From the NCBI GenBank assembly GCA_022560025.1, contig JAFISE010000037.1, positions 62,001 to 126,000 of the forward strand: DNA of 64,000 nt, written 5' to 3'. This DNA is from Stagonosporopsis chrysanthemi (lineage: Eukaryota; Ascomycota; Dothideomycetes; Pleosporales; Didymellaceae). The notes beneath the pieces were generated by a model. That model had not been told where the DNA came from. It was given only the letters and a program-made list of their open reading frames with translations, and did not search any database. Below, piece by piece: positions 32,201 to 42,669 of the stretch (position 1 is the stretch's first letter; each line of letters begins with the position of its first letter). A program made the position numbers and the translations under genes.

Positions 32201-32740
32201 AAAGGCGGCACCACCGAGCGCCAAGTAGCGCGGGACCAGCTCTTCACTGCGTCAGAGAAACACCCAGCGCACGTCGGCATCCTGACGCTCATCGGCGCCA
32301 TGACGGCGCTCGACGACGACGAAGAGACAATGGAGGTCATCAAGGACGACCTCGAGCGGCTGCGCACCGACACCGCCCTCGACGACACACAGCGCGCCCG
32401 CATCGACACGGTTGTTGACGCGCTGTCCATCTGTCTGCAGCGCAGTAGCGAGCCGGACGGCCACCTCGACGAGGCGCGCCGCAGCGTCATGCTCGCGCCG
32501 TGGAAGCACACCGGGTGGAGCGAGCTGGCGGATGCAGCGGGCGGGGATGTGTTCGCGAGCACGCTGGCTAGGGAGACGGCGCGGCGCAATGCCCCGCCGC
32601 ATGGCAGCTTGGGGGCTGTGGGGCTGGCGGGCGCGATGGCGGCGACGGGCAGTGTGGGGGACGCACAGCGGGCGGTTGTGCTGGCGCCGTGGAGGAGGGA
32701 GGGGTGGACGGGGCTGGTGGAGTGTGTGCAGAGCGCGTGA
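29213..32740 (+). CDS. SKI3: Ski3, main TPR part on its own
   Basis: Exons 29213-29455 and 29549-32740 (93-nt intron, GTAAGT donor) give 1144 residues. After a short new leader (MASHV) the sequence picks up Ski3 exactly where the inverted half ends: DLLDLDIGTLQQFIELFP, then EGLSKVITGYL. A long series of TPR repeats follows (FLEQALKLDPDNGRIGAEAAW, then AFELSPSEIVAAERLARLFA, LSALRISPDDYYSYVGLGE, FGRAQAQDPDYALAWVGVG), as in Ski3/TTC37, and the C-terminal VMLAPWKHTGW and VVLAPWRREGW repeats that contact Ski2 and Ski8 close the protein. The two halves sum to 1439 residues, the normal full length. Absence of stops over 3.2 kb argues that this half is functional. The ATG at 29213 is the first Met usable for the conserved part. 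Confidence 0.92.
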
Positions 32741-33036
32741 AGTGGAGTGGATGTGCGAATGTAGAGCTGGCTGTGCTTGTCTGCTAAGCGATTGTATGTC
32801 GGACCTGCAGACGTCAATGTACAGATGCGAGGTGTTGTCAAGGATTGTCAAGAAGTCAGACAGAATACAGCGCCTACAGGCTCATCTCAAATTCGGTCAC
32901 TTCAGCAGACCATTCACCCTGTCCGAGGCACCGCAACAAGTTGCCGCAAAAATACGATCATGGTATCAATTCCGCTTCCTACACTTTACATCGATTCCTA
33001 TCGCACGACGCATTCGTAACAATCTCCACTCACACC
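32741..33036. other. Convergent 3' spacer
   Basis: The 296 bp between the SKI3 stop and the RSC-type gene stop hold two transcript ends and nothing else that I can see. Confidence 0.4.
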
Positions 33037-35750
33037 TCAAATCTTGTCCTCCAACCTCGCCGTCATCCCCTTGACAGCCATCCTCTTTTTCTCCTCCCAC
33101 AGCTGAACATGCTCCTCACGCTCCTTATTCGCGAGCAGGGCGCTAGCCTGCTTCTCCAGCAACGCATCGACGACCTTCTCGACGGTCTCAGTTGTCTGAT
33201 CGCTGAAGAGACTCAGCAGCTCAGTCTTAGTAGCAGCCGCAAGCTGGTCCTCGAGGGCTTTAATGGCCTTGGTGCTGAGCTGGGCAATAGCCTGGGTCAG
33301 CTTTTCGTCTTGGTCTTGCTTTGCTTTCTTGGCTGCGGCGTCGCGCTCGGAAGCGCTGGCCGCATCGGCCTTGCGTTTTTCGGCGCGGGCTTTCTCGCGG
33401 CGTGCGTGTGCGGCGAGGTAGGCGGCTGAGTGGCCGAGTGTGCGCCCGCTTCTGGTCAGAGGCTGTGAGATGTTGAGGGGCGGCGCAGTGAAGAAGAGCA
33501 CACGGCCTTTCTCGTCGGTTTGGAACTGCTCGCGGATGTCCTGTGGTATGCTGGCGTTTGCGTGGTCGTTCAGGATGTATACCTCGACTGGAGGTGGGGC
33601 TTTGTACCCAGGCGGTGGCTGCGCGTACGGCTGCTGGTAACCTGGAGCTGGTCGGGGTGTCTGGTACTGCTGCATTGGTGCTGCAGGCTGTGGTGTGAAG
33701 GGGACGTGTGGTATGATGGGTTGGTAGGAGGGTGCCTGGGGCGCTTGCTGGTGAACGTGCGGTGCTGGCGATTGTGATGTGTTGTAATGCCCTGGATGTG
33801 AGGGTGTGTACGCGGACATGTGGTGATGCTGGGGCGTAGGCGCTGGCATAGGTGTGGGCACCGGCGCTTGTGCGATGGGATAATTCGACATTGCACCGGG
33901 ATAGCTGTTTGAGTCTGCTCGTGGTAGGCTCGGAGTTGGCATCACCGGTGCCGGCGGCGGTGTTGGCGGAGGAGGGGGTGTTGGCTCTGGCGGTGGTGAA
34001 TCCTTAGGGTCGCGGGGTCGACGATGCACAGCACCAATCTTTGGAGGAGCATTCTCGGCACCCCACTCAGGCTTTGGCAGGTCGTCCGTCTCCTTTTGTT
34101 CGTCCTTGAGCAGGTATGCGATAGGGCTGGGCACCTTCTTCAGCTTCTTCTGCGAGTCGAACAGGTCCATGACATAGTCCTTATCACGCACTTCGTCCGG
34201 AAGACAGCTTGCCCAAGTTTTTATCTTGTTCAACTTGTGGTTCTCCTCGTTGTAGCGGGCTTCGCAGACGTAGATCTCCTTGTCAGCAGGGAAGTCCCGG
34301 GGCCGGCCTTTGTTATATCGCGTGATGAACATGACAAAGCAACGATCCACAACCTCGTCGATGCGGTGGTCTCGATACTGGCCAGTCTTGACCACCTCAT
34401 TCTCGAAGAAGTGACGGTCGAATCGATGGACAGTCTGCTCGGGTCTGTAGTACCAGCAGGCATTGACCCACTTGCCACCCTCTGAGTCCTGCCATGTCCT
34501 GTAGATCTGGGCAACGATGGGCTTGGTCAGGTCGTTTGCGTTCTGGATATGCACCCAGTCGCCCACCTTCCAGAGCTCGCCGTTGTGCAGAATGCCGTTA
34601 GGCATGGGAATGCGGCCTTCCTCCATGACGAATTCGGTGTCTGGCTTCTCCTTTTCGGCTTTGGCAACTTTGCGCGACTCCTTCTGCAGGTGTACGGCGT
34701 CTTTGTAGATCTGGCTGTCTTCCTCGTTGTACTGCTTGGCGTTCTCGAACATGAGCTCGACGTCGACCATGAATTGATCCACCGAATTGTACTTCTTGCG
34801 CTTGAGTTTGCGTTTCAGAATGTCCATGGCCATTGGGCTGCGGATCTCAGCGTGGTACTCGGGCATGACTGCCTTGTCTGGCACGCGCTCGAATGCGCTG
34901 ACCATCAGCTTGTTGGCCTGGTTTCGAGGTTTGCGGATCGCCTTCATGATGGCCTTGATTCGCGCTTCCATGGGCGTGTCGACCCGCGGGGGGCGACCAC
35001 GCTTCTTCCTAGACTCAGGGTCGTCATTCTTCTCCCTTTCTTCCCTGGCTCTCGCGCCGCCCTCGCGCTTAGCAATGGCTGCCGTGGATCGCGGTCCCCG
35101 TCTCCGCTTTCGCTTGCCCTCACCGTCGTCTTCCTCGTCTTCCTCTTCGTCAATCTCAAGCTCCTCCTCGTCATCTTCGTCGTCCTCTTCCTCCTCCTCC
35201 TCAGGCAGGAGAGGGTCTTGCTCGGGAATCTCGCCTAGGTACGGCAGGGCGGCGACTGTCTCGGTGACGGCGCCCTCGGTGACCAAGCGCTGCAGCTCGG
35301 ACTGGATGACCTTCTTCACCTCGAGCGCATCGACGTAGGCCTGCGAGTCTTGCCTGTTGTAGACCTGGGCGTTGTGTGGGATGAGGGCGAGATCGCGGAC
35401 GAATTCGGAGAAGCTCTTGTACTCCTTGGCAGCGACGCGGCCCTTGATGGTGCTGAGCGCCATGGGCTCCTTGATGATGTCGTAGTAATCGGGCACCGCG
35501 CGCTTGTTGACCTTGCGCTGGAACAGCTTGGTGGGGTCGTAGCCACTGTCCACGGTCAGCACATGCATTGAAGCAACCATTTCGATGCGAGAACTTACTC
35601 GTCATTCCTATAGTTGTAGATGTTGGTCAAGACGTCCGTCATGGCCTTGTGTTCGGCCTCGGTGACGGTCGAAGCGGCGCCATCGACGCCGGGGTCGGCC
35701 TTCTCGGTGGTCGGCACCGGCGTGGAGCTCTGCGCACGTGCAGACGCCAT
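33037..35750 (-). CDS. RSC complex bromodomain-BAH subunit (Rsc1/Rsc2 type)
   Basis: Exons 35750-35599 and 35545-33037 (53-nt intron, GTAAGT donor, CAG acceptor) give 886 residues. Domains in order: bromodomain 1 at about 40-145 (AVPDYYDIIKEPMALSTI, HNAQVYN), an acidic run of about 35 Glu/Asp, an AT-hook-like RKKRGRPPR, bromodomain 2 at about 240-350 (PEYHAEIRSPMAMDILKRKL, FENAKQYN), a BAH domain at about 370-500 (WKVGDWVHIQN, WYYRPEQTVH, YVCEARYNE), a Pro/Gln-rich stretch and a coiled C-terminal region. Order and length match Rsc1/Rsc2 of the RSC chromatin remodeller, which bind acetylated histones and open promoters. The partner paralogue cannot be told apart; filamentous fungi usually have one gene. 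It is divergent from OTU1. Confidence 0.95.
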
Positions 35751-36276
35751 GGTTTGCTGCGGGGGGGCGGCGGTGCGCGATGTGGTGAAAGCACGCAAGC
35801 AAATGCGACGTGGGAGACGCGACGGGCACTGGATAGCAGGAGCGCAAGTCGCGACGGGAGTGAGGTGGCCCGAGCGGCGACAGGGCGACAGGGGTGCTAG
35901 CTGCCGCCGACCGTTCGACCCACCGCTTCCGGAACATTCACTCACGCCGCCACGTCGGCCAGCGATTGCAATAGCCTAGGACGCTTCGTAGCTCGCAATG
36001 CATGCTTCACAATACCACCAGAACCTCCGTCTTCTCGCAGTCGGCCGGTTCCGTCTTATATACTCGCAGCCCACCACGTAGCACTGTCCCCAGCTGATCG
36101 CACTTTCCCTGTCCAGCCCCACCACAGCTCACCTATAGCTCCCGCCTGCCTTCTATCGTCTTCTCAAGCCTCACTCACATCACTACTCACTTCCCACTAC
36201 CACAGCAAGACGCAGCAACACAGTAACACCAGAGCAACATACGGCGACACACGGCAACCCACAGCACGACAGCCAG
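35751..36276. promoter_or_regulatory. Divergent promoter, RSC subunit / OTU1
   Basis: These 526 bp are rich in C and in CACC/CAACA runs near the OTU1 start, a common fungal 5' leader composition. No coding sequence seen. Confidence 0.45.
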
Positions 36277-37266
36277 ATGCCTATCAGAATCCGCCTTCGC
36301 GCCCCAAATGGGCAGCACACGCTCGCCCTCGACGACAACGCCGCTGTCTCAGACCTCCTCTCCGCCATCACCACATCAACCGACCTTCCTCTCTACGAGC
36401 TAAAATGGGGTTTCCCGCCGCAACCACTCGATCCGTCATTATACGGCCTTTCTACGCCGCTAAAGGACACTGACCTTAAGCTCAACGGCGCACAGATCAT
36501 GGTCATCGCGCAAGCAACCGGCGATCCAAGTGAGAAGAAGCCGGAAGAGGCGCTGCAGGCTTCGACATCAAAGTCAGCAGCACCCTTATCTTTGCAACGG
36601 AAGGAGCAGCCCGCGTTGAAAGACACGCCAGAGATTCCCGTGCCGGATAGAAGCGGCACCATGGTCCTGCGCGTCATGCCGGACGACAATTCCTGCATGT
36701 TCCGCGCCCTTGGCAGCGCAGTCCTGACTGATGATCTCGACTCGATGACCGAGCTGCGATCCATGGTCGCCCAAGCTATACAACGCGATCCCGAGTACTA
36801 TAATGAAGCCATCCTCCAGCGATCACCAGATGAGTACTGCAAGTGGATACAGTACTCGGACTCGTGGGGTGGAGGCATCGAGCTGAGCATCTTGTCCCAA
36901 GAATTCGACATTGAGATTGCCAGCATAAACGTGCAAGACTTGCGCATAGATCGGTTCAACGAGGGCAGATCGCGGCGCTGTATCCTCGTCTACTCGGGCA
37001 TACACTATGACACCATCGCCTTTGTGCCCTCCGGCTGCTCGACATACAGCTCTGAGAACGACATCAAGCTGTTCGATGCCAGCGACGATGCCATCTTGGC
37101 TGGCGCCCGGGAGCTGTGTAACGAGCTGAAGAAGCAGAAATACTACACCGATACACAGAAATTCGACATCAAGTGCAATATTTGTGGGTGGAAAGGAGCT
37201 GGAGAAAGGGGGGCCGTACAGCATGCCGAAGAGACAGGGCATGTTGATTTCGGCGAGGCGAGCTAG
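36277..37266 (+). CDS. OTU1: Ubiquitin thioesterase Otu1 (YOD1)
   Basis: A single exon of 329 residues. An N-terminal UBX-like ubiquitin fold (residues 1-80, IRIRLRAPNGQHTLALDD) binds Cdc48/p97. The OTU protease domain begins near 128; the catalytic cysteine is C140 in PDDNSCMF and the histidine is H243 in YSGIHYD. A C2H2 zinc finger closes the protein (C300, C303, H316, H322). All parts of the YOD1/Otu1 layout are present at the usual size. The enzyme trims ubiquitin chains from Cdc48 clients, for example in ER-associated degradation. The ATG begins the UBX strand. Confidence 0.96.
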   Translation: MPIRIRLRAPNGQHTLALDDNAAVSDLLSAITTSTDLPLYELKWGFPPQPLDPSLYGLSTPLKDTDLKLNGAQIMVIAQATGDPSEKKPEEALQASTSKSAAPLSLQRKEQPALKDTPEIPVPDRSGTMVLRVMPDDNSCMFRALGSAVLTDDLDSMTELRSMVAQAIQRDPEYYNEAILQRSPDEYCKWIQYSDSWGGGIELSILSQEFDIEIASINVQDLRIDRFNEGRSRRCILVYSGIHYDTIAFVPSGCSTYSSENDIKLFDASDDAILAGARELCNELKKQKYYTDTQKFDIKCNICGWKGAGERGAVQHAEETGHVDFGEAS

Positions 37267-39128
37267 CCAAACACCTGTAGGAGAAAAACCATATCATCAC
37301 TGACTTTGTCTCCTTCCAGTCCTTCCATACACGGACATAATGAAGCGTATATATTGTGACTAAACGGGCCTTGAAGAAAGGACCCCACAGCATCAAAGCG
37401 CCCTATATTCTTGCCCAAAAACACTCAAATAATCTTCCTCTTCACTACCGAAAGACTTGCACTTTTCTAGCCCCTGACCGCTCTCTCCCACCACCATCCC
37501 CCACCTTCACCACCACACATCTCCCATTCCACCTCCAACCCAAGCCCTCCCCCGCGACCCGAGCTTCCAACAGCAGCAAAGCACCCCCTCCATCTGCTGG
37601 CCAGCCACACCCACAACTACGAACGCTGCACATCAACACCGCTTCTCCTTGGCCAGTGCCAATGCCAGTGCCAGTGCGTAAACCCATTGGCAACCAAGTC
37701 TCCGACTATCTGCGCAGAGCAGACGGCGATCCAAGTCGACGGGCAGGGCAGGATATGTTGTACTACGTAGGGACTGTGTTGACATTGTCACATGGCGCTG
37801 TGTGCATGTAAATCTACTTAGATAGTACAAAGAGCTTACACAGCTCTTCTTAACACGTATAAAGTAGCGATAGTCTATTAGTATAATAGACTAAAGTAAG
37901 TATAAGATAACTGGGTTTGGTTCGGGGTGGGCGGTACGATGGATGGGGGCAGGGGATCTGTGCCGTATACGCTCTAGTCTGGACTCGCATGCAGCAGGTC
38001 GCTAGTCCCTCGCCATAGGCGGTGCTTTGCGAGGCGTGGAGCAGAGATTAGTTTTTTGTCTTGTCGAAAAGAGCGGATGGCTGATTAAGGGAGAGTGTGG
38101 AGGATGGAGTCGGGGCGGGTAGGATGGGGGGAAAGCGTGGTAAGAGCAGGAGAGAGGTGGGTGGCAAGGGTGTAGGTGTAGGTGGGTCGGTGCGAATACG
38201 TCGTGTTTGGGCGTGGTGATTCGCGGACGTTCAAGGGCAGGTGCAAGTGTGTAAAACGAATGCGAAGGAGTTGGCCGCTGATCGAAGTGGTCATGGCCGG
38301 GTCAGTGTTTGGTCTGGACTGCACTGTGCCGGGCAGGGACGAAAATGCTAGGGGGGGTCCTCCGGCAATGGAATTTGTAGCTGGTTTCCAGGCTTGAAGA
38401 AGAGTCCATGCTTATGTAAGGTATAGCGTGACTGGTTCTGATTTGAGTATCTGCTGCTGCGTGCCGGGCTTCACGAACGTGTACGGAGATTGATGCAGGT
38501 CAATTGTGCCGCCCTTTTGGTGTTTCGCCGCGGATGCCCCTTTCGTAGCGACCTCTCTTGGAACCACTTCTCTGCCGATGGATCTATGCATAGGTATCAG
38601 AGAGTTTGCTCGTATTCTTTTTGACCACTTGAATCTTGAAGGCCGGTTACACCTTGCAGCAAGCAGGGCGACTGTCGATTCGGTTGACACTGCTAAAGTG
38701 CCCTCAAGAAAGATTTGTTGGATATCGGTGGTCGTACCATCTTGCACCGCATGCTTATGAATGCCGTATGCAACATTGCCGTGTCCGTATAAAACCCATC
38801 CCGGCTCAGGCAGCCGTCTGGAAAGGCAGGTGGCAAAAGATCGACGATCAGCAAGTTACGACACGCAAGTGCCAGTTGCACAAGAAGCATGATGGTCTAG
38901 ACAACATCGGTGGCCAAAAGCATCGTCCGATGCGATGAATGCAGAAAGCTAGATTGGCGAACCATAAACAAGGCTGAAAGCCGGTAAAACCATGTTGCCA
39001 CATGCCGCTGCAAGATCATATATGCTATGCATAACGCCAAAGTCCCATAACCCCAACAACCCTAAACGAAACTCGTTGCCTCATGCCTCTCGCAATTCCA
39101 CAACGCGGAATCATAGACTGCTGCCCAC
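37267..39128. other. Gene-poor spacer, 1.9 kb
   Basis: Proline/threonine-rich frames (37356-37811 plus) and a 111-codon frame (38412-38747 minus) show no domain. A short AT-rich stretch at 37840-37910 contains a perfect inverted repeat listed separately. No RNA gene found. Confidence 0.4.
37871..37893. repeat. Perfect 10-bp inverted repeat, 3-nt spacer
   Basis: TAGTCTATTA and its exact reverse complement TAATAGACTA flank GTA, inside an AT-rich stretch. It could be a hairpin, a binding site for a dimeric protein, or a relic; nothing else points to a function. Confidence 0.7.
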
Positions 39129-40589
39129 CTACCGAATCTCCAGGCCCTCAACTGCAGCCTCCAGACTGCCCTCTATCCGCACATCTGTCGCGACGTGTAT
39201 CCTATGCCCGCCACTGAACTCCAGCACCTGGCTCAACAACTCGCTCCATCTCCGACCTGGAACAACCCTCGCGCGAACAGCATCCCCACTCGAGTACGCG
39301 GATCTGGGCGCCAGCGGCGACTGGGCAGCCTGCGTGGCCTGGCTGAGCACAGCCTCGAGCGCGAGATGTGCGTAGCAAACGGCCTCGTGAGCGTCGCCTG
39401 GGATGCCGATATCGTGCAGCGGCCTCGTTATGACGCTCTCAGGGAGCTCGGATTCGAGGTAGTCGATGATGTTTGTGTTTCGTGCGCTGGGGCCGCAGAG
39501 GAATATCTCGTCGACTCTCTGGCCGGGTGGGAAGAAGAGCTCGAGGAGCCGGTTGTACTGCTTTAGGATGTTCTGCACCGTGGCTCGTGTGACGGTGGCG
39601 ATTGTGTCGGCTTCGGACATGTTGCTGTATAGACACTCGTCGACGAGTTGTTGAGCCTCGTGGTCGCCGAACATCTCGGTTGCTATGCTCATCGGGGGCA
39701 TTTGGCGGAGGTAGTCGCGGGTGTCGAGGAACTGGTCTATGATGTCTTGGTTGATCTGGCCATCGGCGCCCATGATCCCTTCGTTGTCTTCTGGCTTGTC
39801 GTTGGACGTACAATAGCGCATGGCATAGTCTATCAGCAGACTGCCAGGCCCGCAGTCTCGAGATATGGTAGCGCGTGCTCCATCATGGGCGTGAGGGGGG
39901 ATGAAGCTCAAGTTTGCGATCTCACCGATATTGAGGCACACACGGAACTTGGTGGGGTGCCGCAGGAACACTCTGTCGACATAGGCGGTGGGGTGTATGT
40001 GCGGTCGAGCGACTGAACGCTCGATTATCGTGTAGTCGAAGACCGTGCTGATGCCGGTCTCTGCGGCTATCTGCGAGTTCCAGTGCAGGGGATGCTCTCT
40101 TGCGCCATCCACATTCGCCTGTGCCGCCATGTACCGCAGCGCTTCGCTGTGGGTGCCAACGAGATCGATCGATACCGGGTCGAGGTCATGCTTGCGGCAG
40201 AAACTCTGGATTCCACTCGAGAACAAGCGGCCGAGCAGCTCGTCAAGCTGTGGTGTAGATTGTGACCTCCGATGAAAGCCGCTAAGATAGCTGACAACTG
40301 GGTCTCTTGTTGACGCAGAAATGGCTACTCTATCGAACTGCGTACAGGGTCAGGGGAATGCCAAGGGGGTAAGTGCAGGGTAAAGACTGACCTGTTGTAG
40401 CTTTACGTGTAGCGGAGTCGATGGACTTGTCTGATCAAACCGAACTAACGCGCACTCCAGATACCCCAGCCCCGTGCCAGTGCACACGCCTAATACGGTG
40501 AGGCTAAGATTGTCCCTCGTTGACACTCCATTTTTGCCCTGACTGGGAAGGAGGCTTCTAACGTCCATTGCTGAGTCTTTACGTTGCAT
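39129..40589 (-). CDS. AnmK-type anhydro-sugar kinase homologue
   Basis: Exons 40589-40392 and 40337-39129 (54-nt intron, GTCAGT donor) give 468 residues. The family (AnmK/UPF0075) has the sugar kinase/actin fold and in bacteria phosphorylates 1,6-anhydro-N-acetylmuramic acid from peptidoglycan. Seen here: LNIGEIANLSFI (the NIGGIAN motif), RDCGPGSLLIDYAM with the catalytic aspartate D227, and IFLCGPSARNTNIIDYL (the C-terminal ATP-binding GGGAxN region). The N-terminal phosphate loop, usually SGTSxDGxD, reads TGTGLGYLE, losing both aspartates. Fungi have no peptidoglycan, so the substrate must be something else, perhaps levoglucosan-like anhydro-sugars or scavenged bacterial wall pieces. A second ATG seven codons in is an alternative start. 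Confidence 0.87.
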
Positions 40590-42669
40590 GATGAGAGTGG
40601 AGTGCTTGAATTACCTGAGCCAAGTATGCACTTCACGTGCAGAAGGAGGAGGATCGCTCATGAGGGCCAGGAGAGAACAATATATAACCTTTCGGAACAG
40701 CTGCCCGTGCGATGATCAAAAAGATACGTACCGGTTCCTTTTACGCAGACGTCGCATGGATAGACCCCGGGTATGCGTAATTTCGCCCCGTTGTGCAGTA
40801 ACCCCCTCCAATACACAGAAATGTCACGTTTTCTCGTAACGAGTTACGTGAATAGGTACGACAGGTAGCTCCCGCGGAAACTACGAACATGACGTGTCCC
40901 CCAATCGAATACTGAACGTAAATACTTCAATCGTCTCGACTTTCATCGATTCTAATTTCCGCAGTATCTCTTCTACCTGCGGCTGGTCCCAACCACTGGC
41001 TCTACCGAGCTCGTCGCCGTTCACAGCAGTCCCCCGGCTAGGGGATGATGAACAAGCGCTCGAACGATTGCCCCACACCTGCTTTCAGAAACACGCTACT
41101 CTATGCATCATCTTGGCTGGAAAGTGTCTACGACGGTCGAGCTCCCAAGCATTACACAAAAGGTAGAGGAGCATTACAAAAGAAGACGCAAGGCTAATGG
41201 ACGTGCGCGGCTAACGGCACATACATGCGTGCTGTCACCTTCGATGCCTGAGGCTGCAGTCAGCGTAGTGTATCAATCCACATTAGTCTCGCTACTCAAC
41301 GAGCGGAACAAACCCAATAGGCGCAGATTTTGTGGAATAGGGTGAATTGCATGAAGGCGCAAAAGGATCCGATCGGCTCGAAGTTCCATGATGCCGCAAA
41401 CCCAAGTCTGAGTTGATGAGACCGAGTTGATTGGCGTAGGGACCAAACTCCCGAACGGCTGCAGGGTTGTTCTGGCGGCGTGCAGAAGTACATCATCTGT
41501 GCAGATATGTGGATACAGCTTCAGGAAATACTGCTCCTAGTAATATTGTTTCTTGGATGTCGTGTGAGGGGCTTGTCATGCTGAGGTGCATAGGCATGAA
41601 GCACTGGGAAATCCGTGTGTAGCAGCACTGCTGATCATGTGTATAGAACGCAATACCCCCTTTGTCCTGATTTAAAAGTCAGATGCTGGCGACGATGTGT
41701 CAAACCTTAAAGGTCTTCGCGACGTTTGGCGCCTTGGGCAACAGAGCGCATGGTCCGGTAGGCGCCAGAACACTTCCGCAACCCGTACACAGTAGGTGCG
41801 GGCTAAGAAGGTCAAAACTTGACAAGTACAGTGGCCCTTCATCCTGCCCTTGCTGATCCAGTCTGGATCCAGTCCGTAGCCAAGCATCCATACATCATAC
41901 AACTTGCTCAATCTGCATGTCGTTGAGTCTTGGCACTGTTGTGCTGTGACTGTACCGAGATGTTCTTGCTCCAGGTGTGATTAAATACTGAGCCGCGACC
42001 GTTGTAATGGACACAAGACCCAGACAAATGTGGAAGAGTGGAACGCCTAGTGACTATCTGCACGAACGGAGAAATTTCCCGTCCACCAGGAACGCGTCTG
42101 AGTCATGTTCGCATGCTTTCCAGCACGGATGAAGCCGCTGGCTGGGGTCCAAGCAGGTTATGTAAACATCAACCTTGAGAGGAGAACCAGGTTTACCAGA
42201 TTACAGGTGATACGATCCTGCAGGTCGTGCAGATGATGCGGATTCCCGATGTCACGCCAGTTGTATGGAACACTGTGGGGGAATCCTTCAGAATATGCAA
42301 GTATGAGCAGGGTGGATGTCGGCTAAGGCTGGTAACTAAATGGTAATAAGCCATAGGCTTTGATTTGCAGTCAAGGTTGACAAATTGGATAAAATGTAAA
42401 TAAGAGGGTCGAGTCTTAAACGACCACAGTAAGTTGCCGTCAGTATTGCGACCAGTGCGGACCGTTCTCGCTTTGCGCAATTGCTGAAGTGTGTTGCTGA
42501 TCTCATGCCCAGCTTTCTCGCCTTCCTCAAGCTAGTTCGCTCACAAGGTGCGAGCCAATCATTGATATTACCGATATAATGTCCCAAGAAGGCGGACCAG
42601 CATTAGCCCTCATTTGGGAGACAATGAAGCTGAGTTTGATGTCTTGGGTATCGCTTAGGAACTCCGCCG
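40590..42669. other. Gene-poor spacer, 2.1 kb
   Basis: This lies between two minus-strand genes. Only short frames without motifs are present. The AnmK promoter should be next to 40590. Confidence 0.4.
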
